The position numbers were made by a program, and so were the translations under genes. This document shows, one piece after another, positions 1 to 9,189 of a DNA stretch of 31,557 nucleotides. The notes under the pieces are model-generated. The model was not told the DNA's origin and ran no database searches. It saw nothing but the letters and a program-made list of their open reading frames with translations. Within the stretch, counting starts at the first letter, position 1; the number at the start of each line of letters is the position of its first letter. The stretch is from Gnetum montanum. Taxonomy: Eukaryota; Streptophyta; Gnetopsida; Gnetales; Gnetaceae. The stretch lies in the NCBI GenBank assembly GCA_015680685.1, contig MNCI01005909.1, positions 153,851-185,407 on the forward strand, given 5' to 3'.

Positions 1-146
1 AGGTTACAAGCTGCTCGAATAAAGAGCCGTTCACTCTAGGACTCCTACTGCGGGCACATGGGAAAAATTCTAACTCTGGAGTGATCAATCTGCCAGAGCT
101 TCGCTACTTCTAGCCAGGATTGGGAAATGAAGGGAGTGCCGCCTCT

Positions 147-154
147 TATTTATA
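147..154 (-). promoter_or_regulatory. TATA box of LTR A
   Basis: TATAAATA on the minus strand, at the expected U3 position and identical in the other three LTRs (523-530 minus, 24287-24294 plus, 28605-28612 plus). Confidence 0.7.
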
Positions 155-171
155 GATATGACGGCGGACCG

Positions 172-193
172 CGATATCGCGTACGCGATATCG
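172..193 (-). promoter_or_regulatory. Perfect 22-bp GATATC palindrome upstream of the LTR A TATA box
   Basis: Two arms CGATATCG flank the self-complementary spacer CGTACG, giving a perfect 22-bp palindrome. On the minus strand it ends exactly 17 bp upstream of TATAAATA (147-154). The same 8-6-8 dyad at the same spacing is seen in the other three LTRs of the window. Confidence 0.7.
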
Positions 194-223
194 TAGGGGA
201 ATCGCGTAGGTCGCGTCTCATCA

Positions 224-650
224 CTAATGAATAAGAAAGTAAAGTACTTGGAAATGTAAATGATTAAACCAAGAAAATAGCAAAAAACTATGCTAAGTAA
301 AACAATAAAACTAAGTGGATGCTGCAATGATGAAAAGCAATCTCTATCTTTATTTTCAAACATGAACTGTGCCTAAGTACACTTCACTTGAATAAAGATT
401 TTGTAAAATTGCTCAACACCACACTATGGGCATTCACCTTATCACTAAAACTACAAAATGAAACTGCAAGAATCTACCTAAGGGTGGATTGAAAGTTCTC
501 TAGTTTGTGCACCCAAGTGTTGTATTTATAGGTAGGCACACATCCTGCAATATCATTTATACGATAATGTATCATGAGATACAATATCAAATTTATGAAA
601 TTGTACATACAATATCGTAACTATGATATTATTCGTGGACAAAAAATTGA
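224..650 (-). mobile_element. LTR B, partial, related to the LTR at 24125
   Basis: On the minus strand this is colinear with the 24125 LTR. It shows GATATC-like hexamers at 549-630, a TATAAATA box (523-530), a TGCCCATAGTGTG block, CTTTATTCAAG, then AATAAAGATAGAGATTGCTT (a likely polyadenylation signal in R) and a CATCCACTTAG block about 215 bp after TATA, as in the 24125 copy. Similarity stops at 223, where LTR A begins. The 5' terminus is not clear; 650 is an estimate. The open frame at 85-363 runs through both LTRs and is not a gene. Confidence 0.65.
523..630 (-). promoter_or_regulatory. LTR B promoter: TATA box plus phased GATATC-like hexamers
   Basis: TATAAATA lies at 523-530. A dyad at 548-569 (half-sites CAATATCA and CGATAATG on the plus strand, 6-bp spacer) ends 17 bp upstream of it. 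Hexamers related to GATATC start at 549, 563, 583, 597, 611 and 625: spacings 14, 20, 14, 14, 14. The one at 597 (GAAATT) is decayed. The 14/20/14/14 pattern matches the LTR at 24125. Confidence 0.6.
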
Positions 651-3063
651 CTTTTTTGCAAACAGATGTGTCAAGGCATCTGGCTCAACATGACTGCATC
701 GACACAACCAATCCGATGGTTCTTCAAATTGCATCCATACCATATAGCAAATTTAAGACTTTCTCCAGGATGCATATGAGTAGCAATTTAGGAGCCATGT
801 CATTTTATTCTCACTTCTATATACTTGCTTAGAATAAGATTCATATTTGGTTAGCCTACAAACTTCCTTAGTACATCTTTATTGTTGCTACCAAGTGCAT
901 GTGTATGCTTATGCCTATATGCATGCCCATTGCATGGAACATGTATGCACCATGGAAAAAAATTGTAGAAAAACTTCTAACTCCTGTGGAAAGAAAAAAT
1001 TGAAAAACCAAAAATACATGACTTTAGAGGTTGAAAACTTGAACTTACAACCTCTATTCTATTATTCAAAGTCTATACCACTCGATTACTTACCAAGTTT
1101 ATAACTAAATTTGTTTTCTACATTATTTATATATGTGAAATTGGGTTCCACCTTTGTCGACTAGTGGGCCGAGTTGTTGGCAGGCAAGGGTAGGACTTAG
1201 GGACACATAAGCATGATAGATGATGGCCATGAAATATGTATGTGTTAGCAACGTTGCATTAAATACATACTAAGGAAGTTTTTATACTCTTTCCATGCTT
1301 GGTAATTGTTCATCATGAGCTTCTAATTGTAGGTTACCACGATCTTATTCACAAGTGATCTTGAGAGGTTATTGTTCTAATCATGTGAAACTAAAATTTT
1401 TACTTACAACCACTGATACCTCTTAGATCTATTAGACTAGTTTTAGAATTCCTTTTATGGATTGTTTTTTTTTTTAATTTATAACTCAAGTGCTACCTAG
1501 TGGAATGTAATATTAAGTTGTTCCGTAAGTTCATTAAGTCTTCTAGATTCTTTTCATCATTTATCTTTCTACTTTTTCCTTGCTCTAATACCATGTTAAA
1601 ATTTGTCTATTGAGGATTTTTTAGAAAACATAGATAAAATTATCTAGAAATCTTTGATAAAAAATTGGTATGAATAAATTTTCAATTGAAATTTACATAT
1701 TAAGCATTTTTTTAGAAAACATAAATAAAATTATTCACAAATCTTTAATAAAAACGGTATAGATGTTTGATTTTTGGCCTTTTAATCGTGATCTTTTTCT
1801 TATTTAAGAATTAACCTTCCAATATGCATTGAACTCAAACACAATACACAATTAGATACTCTTGAGTAGCTCTAGCTCTTCATAAATATGAATTGGTAAT
1901 TCAATACGCATATTACAACTCCATTCACAACTTGACTTTTTAATTCATCACATCAATGTACAATGATTTGAGCATAATTTAAAACATCCTTTAAAAAAAA
2001 TGGTGATTTCTCTCCACACATTTATGTTTAATTTTTCATTTGCCAATGAAATCCTAGCTCAACAAATAAGTTTGTCGATATAACAACTCATGAGTTTGAT
2101 CAACTTTCAATGCTAATACCAGCATTTTTAACTGTACATTTTCTTTACCACCGTCATTTTTAATTGTGCGTTTTTTCCTTATCTCCAACTTTCTCATGCA
2201 TGTTGTTAGCAAAATTTACTTCTCGCACCAAAATTATAAAATGAGAAACTCCTTTTAAAAACCTTCTAAGCACAATTTGTGGAATATCTCGGCCCACTCT
2301 AAATTTACTGCATTGTATTTGGTAACTAGGAGACGAGGAGCTTTACAAGTGAACCAACGAATAAGCAGTATTTAAAAACCCATTTCATACAGTTAAATGC
2401 CTTGTTGTGAGCCAGCCCTGAGCTGTAAAAAGGCGAGTACCGTAAGCGTTTCGTATTTAACCGTCATTGGCAAATCTTTTTCACGGTCTAGGTAATAATT
2501 ACGGTTCTTTTCCGAGACCGGTGGTGGTAAAGATCAATCTCTTCAGCCCGGCAGTTCCCCACTCACCTACTTTTTTACTTGTGGTACGGATAAAAGACGC
2601 TTCAAAATGGCCCCATCTTCAAATTCTAGGCAGCCAGCCATGAAGTTTGATACTCCAACTGAGCATAAATCTGAAACACAGTTAACAGCCATAATGAACA
2701 GTCATATAAATATGATGGGATGCCTCAATCAGTTTCCGGACAAAGCATCCTTTGTCTAATCTTAGGAGACAGCCTGGAATGTGCAAAAACAAGCGCAAAC
2801 GATCAGACTGCGTCTCCATTCAATACACAAATTCACAACAAACACTACCAATACATGCAAGACTCTGCTATACTCTACTCCACCAGCAGCACTATTGCAG
2901 ATCTTCAGATCACCAACAAAAGCTTAACATAAAACATCCCACATAAATAAAGATGACAGTGTTTTTGCTTGTCACCCACTCCCACATAATGAAGACAAGA
3001 TTTGCAGTTCCGAAACAACAACAGAAACAAGAAATTTCATGAAACTGAAAACTTGATTGATAA
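651..3063. other. Non-coding spacer between the LTRs and the PR-1 gene
   Basis: AT-rich DNA with only short, unconvincing open frames. Apart from the inverted-repeat pair at 860-1281, nothing is recognisable. A more GC-rich patch at about 2400-2620 could be the edge of an old gene or promoter, but I can identify no product. Confidence 0.5.
860..1281. repeat. Inverted-repeat pair, possible MITE-like insertion
   Basis: AAACTTCCTTAGTA at 860-873 and its exact reverse complement at 1268-1281 bound about 420 bp of non-coding DNA. Some further inverted similarity lies inside, for example TATGCTTATG near 903 against CATAAGCATG near 1206. I see no clear target-site duplication, so a mobile origin is only a possibility. 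Confidence 0.25.
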
Positions 3064-3693
3064 TCAGTAAGGTCTCTGGCCAATGTAGTTGCCAGGAGGA
3101 TAGTAATTGCAGGTCATGAAGACGTCAGAATTGTAGCAGACGACGCGGGCACAGCCCACGGCTGTGGAGCTCTTCCACACGATCTGGGTGTAGTGGCCGC
3201 ATTCCTGGAAGCCATTGCAGGAATTGCGCCTGTAATTGTACCACTTATTTTCTTCAACCCAGGCAGCCACGGCCTCGGAAGGCTGCCAAGCTTTACCAGA
3301 GCCCCAGAAAATGTTTTCGCCGTAGGGTCCATTGGAATGGCGCAGAGCACAGTCTGCTTTGCGCACATTAGCCCACCACCGTGCATAGCGAGCGAGCTTT
3401 TTGCTCCATCGCAATGGCGGGTCTCCCACTCCGGCTCTGATGGCATTCTGAGGTTGCAGAAACTGCGCTGCCACGCTCAGACTGCTGCCGTCGCTGCTCT
3501 GAAGCAAATTCCTTTGGGTTCCATTTGTGGATTCTGTTGTTCCGCAGAAGAAGAACAACAGCAGCAGCAGAGTTACCGGTACAGAAATTTTAGAACGCGA
3601 GAATGAAACCGAGGTTGCAGACGTTGGAAGCAGAAGCAGCGGGAGTTGCGTAGGAGGAGGAGGAGTTGTTGTTGGAGTGAGATGGTTTGCCAT
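3064..3693 (-). CDS. Pathogenesis-related protein 1-like secreted CAP-domain protein (PR-1 family)
   Basis: Intronless, 209 aa, ATG at 3693 and TGA at 3064-3066; there is no other Met before residue 193, so the start is clear. PR-1 proteins are secreted, sterol-binding CAP proteins induced in defence. The CAP domain spans about residues 74-209, with HSNGPYGENIFWGSG (119-133), CGHYTQIVW (165-173) and CNYYPPGNY (195-203), the signatures of the family. Six cysteines (115, 159, 165, 181, 186, 195) fit the three disulfides of plant PR-1. The N terminus is unusual: a Pro/Thr/Ser-rich stretch of about 37 residues precedes the hydrophobic run VPVTLLLLLFFFC (38-50), so the signal may be a long-n-region peptide or a membrane anchor. 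In the CAP pocket the usual first His (FL.xHN) is Gln82 (FLQPQN); Glu126 and His167 are kept. The sequence resembles the plant PR-1-like branch that has GENIFWGSG and GNYIGQRPY-type ends. A TATA box lies 47 bp upstream of the ATG. Confidence 0.93.
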   Translation of the reverse strand: MANHLTPTTTPPPPTQLPLLLLPTSATSVSFSRSKISVPVTLLLLLFFFCGTTESTNGTQRNLLQSSDGSSLSVAAQFLQPQNAIRAGVGDPPLRWSKKLARYARWWANVRKADCALRHSNGPYGENIFWGSGKAWQPSEAVAAWVEENKWYNYRRNSCNGFQECGHYTQIVWKSSTAVGCARVVCYNSDVFMTCNYYPPGNYIGQRPY

Positions 3694-3739
3694 GGCGGAT
3701 TATGGAGATTTGTGGGATGTGGGTGTGCTGTGTTTTGGG

Positions 3740-3746
3740 ATTTATA
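3740..3746 (-). promoter_or_regulatory. Likely TATA box of the PR-1 gene
   Basis: TATAAAT on the minus strand, 47 bp upstream of the ATG at 3693, which leaves a short 5' leader. I saw no clear W-box cluster close by. Confidence 0.45.
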
Positions 3747-3779
3747 ATGTGGGTTTTCCGCGGCGGGCCTGGTCTTGAT

Positions 3780-5690
3780 TTGCGGAAGGGAATTTGGACA
3801 GCCATGATCGTGAAATATTAAGCAGGCCATGTGCAGGAGCAGGGGCTCAGTGGTCGCTTTAGGACAGCTGATTTCCAAGATTAAAGTTCTCTACTGTACT
3901 GCTTTGTTTGTTGTAGGCCCAGCGGTGTTTTTGTTTGCAACTTTGCATGGTTGCTCTGAATCCCTCTTTTTTTTTTGAATAAAATTTCTTTGCTCGACGC
4001 TGCTTTTGTGGACACCCTGTGAGAATCAAGAATTTTAAGGACACCTGGTTCTATTTCTTTTTTTAATCTTTTGGCAGTTATTTCCGCGTTTTTGGTGGCT
4101 GGCTCCTGCAAGAAAAGAGGGATTAATTGAAGGGGTATTGCTGGGTTTTGTTGATTCACTTGATTGGTTGTCAGGAGATGTTTGAAGAACACAAGTACGT
4201 TTTGTTTTTGTTCATTTTCTTGTGTACTAGTATTTGTTTGTGCATGCCTCTCGATGGAGCCGTGAAGCTCGTGGTTGTGGAAGCCAGCTTCATGACTCAG
4301 TTGTGGACCTCGTGGTTATGCAGCCAGGCTCATGTTTTTGGCCACGAACTCGGTCATAAAAATTATGGGTTTGCAGAAGTTCCTGTACATATGTGAAATT
4401 TGGTGGAAAACTATATGTTGTTAAGAAGTTTCACATCATTTGTTTTTCTTACAGGGTGAAAATTGATGGAAAGCTAGAGCTTGTAGCTATTTGAGAAGCT
4501 CCCTTGTACTGTTTTTTTGCGTGGTAAAATTGTTTGGGATTTTGTGCTGAAGGGCAGGCTTGCTTGAATTCCATTCAGTCAAGACAAATCATGAAATGTC
4601 TTAGTGTCCTTGTCTATTATGGTAGTGATTGAACGTGGCTTGTTTCTGCATGTTACTCTGCAGGTTTGTGGAAGGCACCTTTTTGCATGTTATCTTGAAG
4701 GTTTGTAGCAGGCAACTTGGTTACGACATCTTCAAAAATGGTAAGGTAAGATTTTGGATCTTGTGTTGAAAAAGAATGCTTGAGTTTGTTTCAATCAAGG
4801 AATGTCATGAGAGGCCTTATTAGTGTTGCAAGATATTGATATCAATAATGCCAATGAAGACTTCATACAAATTCTGGGGGTCCCAAGTCCTGTCTACTAG
4901 TTAACTTTCCATCATCGTAAAACAAACAAGTATGCATAACTATTGTTCAAATATTTTGATGTGTTCGGTGTATATGCTTTTATAATTGTTATGGGAGTTA
5001 AAACATGAATAATATTACATTGAATCTGCCATGCAAAGCATAAAGTGAAAGCTAAGTAAATCATAATTAACCAACACATATCAAAGAGAAAAGCATTCAA
5101 GTTGAGCAATTAGTTTTTGCCTTCAGTTCGTGTGTGTTTTCATGAATATGATAACATTAAGCACACGCTGATTTTTAGAATTTTATGAAATCCCAAAAGT
5201 AGAAAAGATCTTAACTTTTTTTTAAAATAAAAATCCCAAACAAACGTACGTTGTTTGACATGTCTACACCTGCAAGCCTTGCTTTCCAAACAAGAAGTTG
5301 ACCAAAAACCAATAAGTAGATCAGGATGGTGACATCATACCAACTTAGTATGAACATTAATGTGAGCATAAAGGCTTTCAACCCAAGCAATGTTTCACCC
5401 TGCAACGCATACTCAAATTATGCATTACCATAATTCCTACTTAAAAACATCCACCATTCCATGGAAAGTCATGCATGGACAGGTGAATTTTTTTGAACGA
5501 AACCCATGACCAGGAGGAGGAGCAATAAACCAACCCAACCAAACCAAAACCAAATCTTTGTCAAGAATTGCTTGAATAGCAAGCCAAGCCATTCAAGAAT
5601 TACAGTCTTGAAAGCGCCCAAAAATCACGGCCAACGGCTAATCATTACAATATTTTTATAAAGCTAACGCGCTACCATTCCAAGCTCATA
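3780..5690. other. Spacer without a recognisable gene
   Basis: The open frame at 4127-4396 (plus) has no recognisable domain and is probably chance. TTTGTGGAAGGCA and TTTGTAGCAGGCA at about 4664 and 4700 are a weak local repeat. I see nothing else. Confidence 0.5.
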
Positions 5691-6310
5691 AATTCTACGC
5701 TGTAATCGCGGAGCAGTCAGAGGACATTCGTTTGGAATTTGGTGGACGGAGGGACCCATCTGCATGTGCTCTCCTCTCTGCAACTGGTTTTTCAAATTTT
5801 GAATATTCATATATTCCCGTCAGAGAATCTAAAACTTGGAATTTTACGTGGGCCGCTGGCTCTGGTCTTTTGCTTGAAGCATTATCCACACTTTTTATCT
5901 TCTGGCCCTTGGAATATGTCGTCATTTGGTTTTTTTTTGTGGGTTATGATTAGTATTATAATCATAACGGCTTGAAATGATCGCTTCAGGGTTGTCTTCC
6001 ACAATGAGGCGATCCTACCAAAACTTCTTGAATTCAGAAGAGGGCGCTGAAAACATCATGGTTTTTGGCCGTATGTGGCACGCGTTTTTTTTAATGATCA
6101 GCTCGGACTAATTTTGCATTTTGCAATGATTTCAGGTAATTCATGCATCTGAACAGTGTATTAGAAAAAGGAATTTGGAGTTTGACATTGGCATTGGAGC
6201 TTATCTTTCTGCACTTAAAGAAGCTGGAGATTGTGAATCATTTGCCAGATGACCGTAACGAATATGAGAAATTTAAGGAACAGATGCTCCCGCAGTAATG
6301 GATTGATTAA
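5690..6310 (+). other. Coding-like patch of unknown identity, possible gene remnant
   Basis: From about 5692 to 5953 one plus-strand frame stays open (FYAVIAEQSEDIRLEFGG and onward). At 6134 a possible acceptor (ATTTCAG) is followed by 38 open codons beginning VIHASEQCIRKR and ending at a TGA near 6250. A second frame in the same stretch is also open (about 51 codons from ATG near 6143, ending EKFKEQMLPQ at 6297). I recognise neither product. The two open frames could not both be the original one without a frameshift, so this is at best a decayed exon. Confidence 0.2.
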
Positions 6311-7219
6311 ACACAGAGAACCAGGGGTATACGAAATGGGAGATGAATGTCAGAACACAGAAGCTACTCTCCCTGCTTCATCCAGCAGAACTAATAATAA
6401 AATCTTCATGTATCGAAGTACTGCACATGCGTGTCCAAGCCACCAGAAGTTAGCATTATATTAATATATTTTGAAAGATTTACTGTGAAAATGCAAATAA
6501 GTTGCCAATGACATGACATGGTAGTATAATAGGTGGCCGGCCTAAACGTAGAAATTAAACTAATAGCCTTTTTTTAATTAAAAATTAAGAAATCCTATGC
6601 AAAGAACGGAGTCACAGTAAGTATTTATGTTTAATTAATTTAATGAATAAAAATTTTAAAATTTCGAGCAATCTATTACTTCAATAAGATGTAACATGTT
6701 AGTCTAGGTTTGTGATTTCAGGAGAGATGGAAACACTTTGCAACAAATAATTCTTAGTACTAAAGTAGTTCAATAATTCTTAGGGCATATGATTTAAGGA
6801 AATTATCAGTTTATATAAAAACACCATTTCTAAATCTTAATTTTTTAATGTTTTAAATTTAAAGAATATTATCAATTTAAGGATGAAAACTTGAATACAC
6901 ATTCCAAAACCATTGAATTTTATACGTTTTGTATTTAGAATCTCTCCTCTATATTGATGATCTAATGTACTTTGAATTTTTTTAATTATTAATCATCTCA
7001 CTCCCACTATCATAACCACAAAACCTAATGTCATCTCATTGAGTTAACTATGGAACCTAATGGTGGATAGCACATGAACACACTACCATAACCATGTATT
7101 AATAATTATCATTTCTATTAAGTATAACTTTGTATTCCATGTAAAAGTTCATCCAATGGACATAATCATAAAGATTAATAGTGGGATAAGAACATTACAA
7201 TGAAACATTCCCTACTCTA
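6311..7219. other. AT-rich spacer
   Basis: No open frame of note, no RNA gene and no recognisable repeat. Confidence 0.5.
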
Positions 7220-7577
7220 AGGTGACAAAGATGAATGGAGTTTCTCTATGATATTGACTTTGAAATCCAATACCATGAGAGATAGGGAAATCAAGTTATA
7301 GATGCATTCTAAGGTGGTAATAGCTTCCCATGTGGAACGCATGCATTATTGTATGTCAGAAGAATGTATTTTTGACTCATTTCATGCAATTAGTTGGTTA
7401 GGTGACAAAGATGAATGGAGTTTCTCTATGATATTGACTTTGAAATCCAATACCATGAGAGATAGGGAAATCAAGTTATAGATGCATTCTAAGGTGGTAA
7501 TAGCTTCCCATGTGGAACACATGCATTATTGTATGTTAGAAGAATGTATTTTTGACTCATTTCATGCAATTAGTTGG
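7220..7577. repeat. Recent tandem duplication, 180-bp period, two copies
   Basis: 7220-7397 is repeated at 7400-7577 with only two differences that I can see, CG to CA near 7339/7519 and C to T near 7357/7537. It has no coding content. The two copies are far more alike than any other repeat pair here, so the duplication is recent, unless it is an assembly artefact. Confidence 0.9.
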
Positions 7578-8484
7578 CAAGATGTACAAGTACAACCCAA
7601 CTGTTCAATTATATAGGAACCATGGGAGACCTTTGGCTTGTTAGACCAAAACAATTTGAATATAACTACAGCCTTAAAAACATAGTCAACATGATATTTT
7701 AAGAGATTTCTAGAGGACTATAATAATGCCTAAAGCATGACTCAAATTAGCAACCTCTTTCCTAACAAGACAATGAACTAACCACTTGGAGCCACCTATC
7801 ATTAGCTACCATAGTAAAACTTGGCTCACCAACTCCTCCATCCATGGCCCAACAAAGTCTCTTAAGATCAAGTAGCATCACCATAAGAATAAGGAGGCAA
7901 CATTGATGCACTCAACTCTAAATCTCTCCATCTCTATAAGGCAAACAAGCATCAAGGCTAGTAGCACAACTCATATGCACTCAAACCTCTCTCTTTTCTT
8001 AAAGCAAATGAACACTAAAGCTAGTAACTCAACCCTTGCTTACACAAGAGGGCAAATGTAACTCAATAAACAATACTCAATCATTTTTAAGGTTAAAAAT
8101 AATGTTATTTCTTTTTGTTTGAAATAAAACTTTTAAAAACTAAAACATTTTTAACAAGTAAAAAACCTTTCAAGCCCCCCAAAAAAAAACTCTTAATGAC
8201 TAATTCCAACCATCAAAGTCACACACCATTGCATACTATATGATTGTCATGGTACAAGAACTCTTAATTTTCATGTCAATGGCTTAGATCATAGATCTTC
8301 TATGTTTTATAAAACTTAAGCGTTAAATCTTCAAAAAGGTTTATTAAGGTTGGTGACTTCAAGTTCAATCCTAATGGATTACACTGAAATGTATAACAAT
8401 AATTGACACTTAATAGCTTATTAAACTTCTTTGTTATAAGGCATTTGACAATTCTATTGTCGTATGTTCGAATCGGAACAGTTT
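7578..8484. other. Spacer without a gene
   Basis: AT-rich, C-and-A-rich in places, with short CT-rich patches (7910-8000). Nothing coding or structured is recognised. Confidence 0.5.
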
Positions 8485-8870
8485 CTGTTATTTTAGATTT
8501 TGAAACTTCGATTTTTATCTAATATTAAGCAATTCTTCGGCATCCAAAACGATTCGAGAGTGGAAAAAAGGGTCTACATGAAGATGAAATTTGCGCTGAA
8601 TTTTCCGAGTTGCAACACCAACTTCTAAAAGCAGAAAGAAATCCTAACTCGTTGATCCACAGCTCCCACAAATGCGCTCATTTCAGTGGTTTTACTGTAT
8701 TTTGGATTTTAAAATAATATTAAGCAATCCTTCAGCATCCAAACCCATTCCCGAGTGGAAAAAGGGTCTACATGAAGATGAAATTTGCTTCGACTTTACC
8801 AACTCATAAAAGAAGAAAGCAATCCTAGCTAGTTGATCCACAGCTCCCACAAATGCCTTCATTTTGGCGG
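8485..8870. repeat. Imperfect tandem duplication (two copies of about 176-205 bp)
   Basis: 8485-8689 and 8695-8870 share long blocks, including AATATTAAGCAATYCTTC, GGGTCTACATGAAGATGAAA and GTTGATCCACAGCTCCCACA, with small indels. On the minus strand the second copy is open for 62 codons (8692-8880, with MKAFVGAVDQ); the first copy encodes a similar MSAFVGAVDQ but is then broken by a stop. Substitutions are not limited to silent sites, so I do not call a gene. It lies 3' of RCL1. Confidence 0.7.
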
Positions 8871-9189
8871 TAATTCCCATCCTATAAGATCACTTTGAAT
8901 AAATATACTTGTAAACACAGCTGCAATCCAGGTTAAATATTCATTACATGGAAGCCTATCAGCATTTTTATGCTTCTCTAGTTAAAGCTCGGCTATCTTC
9001 AAAGACAAGGAAACAGGGGTCAAAATTCATAACCATCCCTCAACTTGGTCGTGAAGAATTAGCAATATTAGCATGACAGCAATATTTTCTGAGACGTCGG
9101 TATCAGAGTTCCAAGCACTATAGTTGGGGGTACGGTTTTATGCTATGGTTCACAAAAATTAATTTGTGTGATGCCATGCATCCCAGCGA
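8871..9189. other. RCL1 3' flank
   Basis: Downstream side of RCL1 (minus strand). It should hold the 3' UTR and polyadenylation site, but I cannot point to a convincing signal. Confidence 0.4.

Larger units (their letters stand above)
1..223 (-). mobile_element. LTR A, partial (U3-R of a Ty3/gypsy-type LTR), cut by the window edge
   Basis: Read on the minus strand, this begins TGATGAGACG at 223, the same TGATG start as the LTRs at 24125 and 28537. It then runs through a GATATC palindrome (172-193), a TATAAATA box (147-154), a conserved ATGTGCCC.CAGTAGGAG block near 30-60 and CTTTATTCGAG near 13-25, all colinear with the LTR at 28537. The rest of this LTR lies outside the window. Its 5' end interrupts LTR B, so it is the younger of the two, unless they merely abut. 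Confidence 0.75.

Noticed and set aside
85-363. 92-residue frame at the window start
   Set aside because: It runs through the junction of two LTRs and has no recognisable product.
3193-3606. 137-residue open frame on the plus strand, antisense to the PR-1 gene
   Set aside because: It is a shadow of the PR-1 coding frame, with no family match, while the minus-strand frame has all PR-1 motifs. The same holds for the overlapping frames at 3114-3446, 3527-3778 and 3573-3878.
4127-4396. 89-residue plus-strand frame with a hydrophobic start and HVFGHELGHK, which resembles a zinc-protease HExxH motif
   Set aside because: HELGH matches HExxH only by chance; there is no surrounding protease domain, no partner exon and no second metal ligand that I can see.
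7220-7577. Possible CRISPR-like or satellite array
   Set aside because: Only two copies of a 180-bp unit, directly adjacent, with no spacers; a simple tandem duplication.
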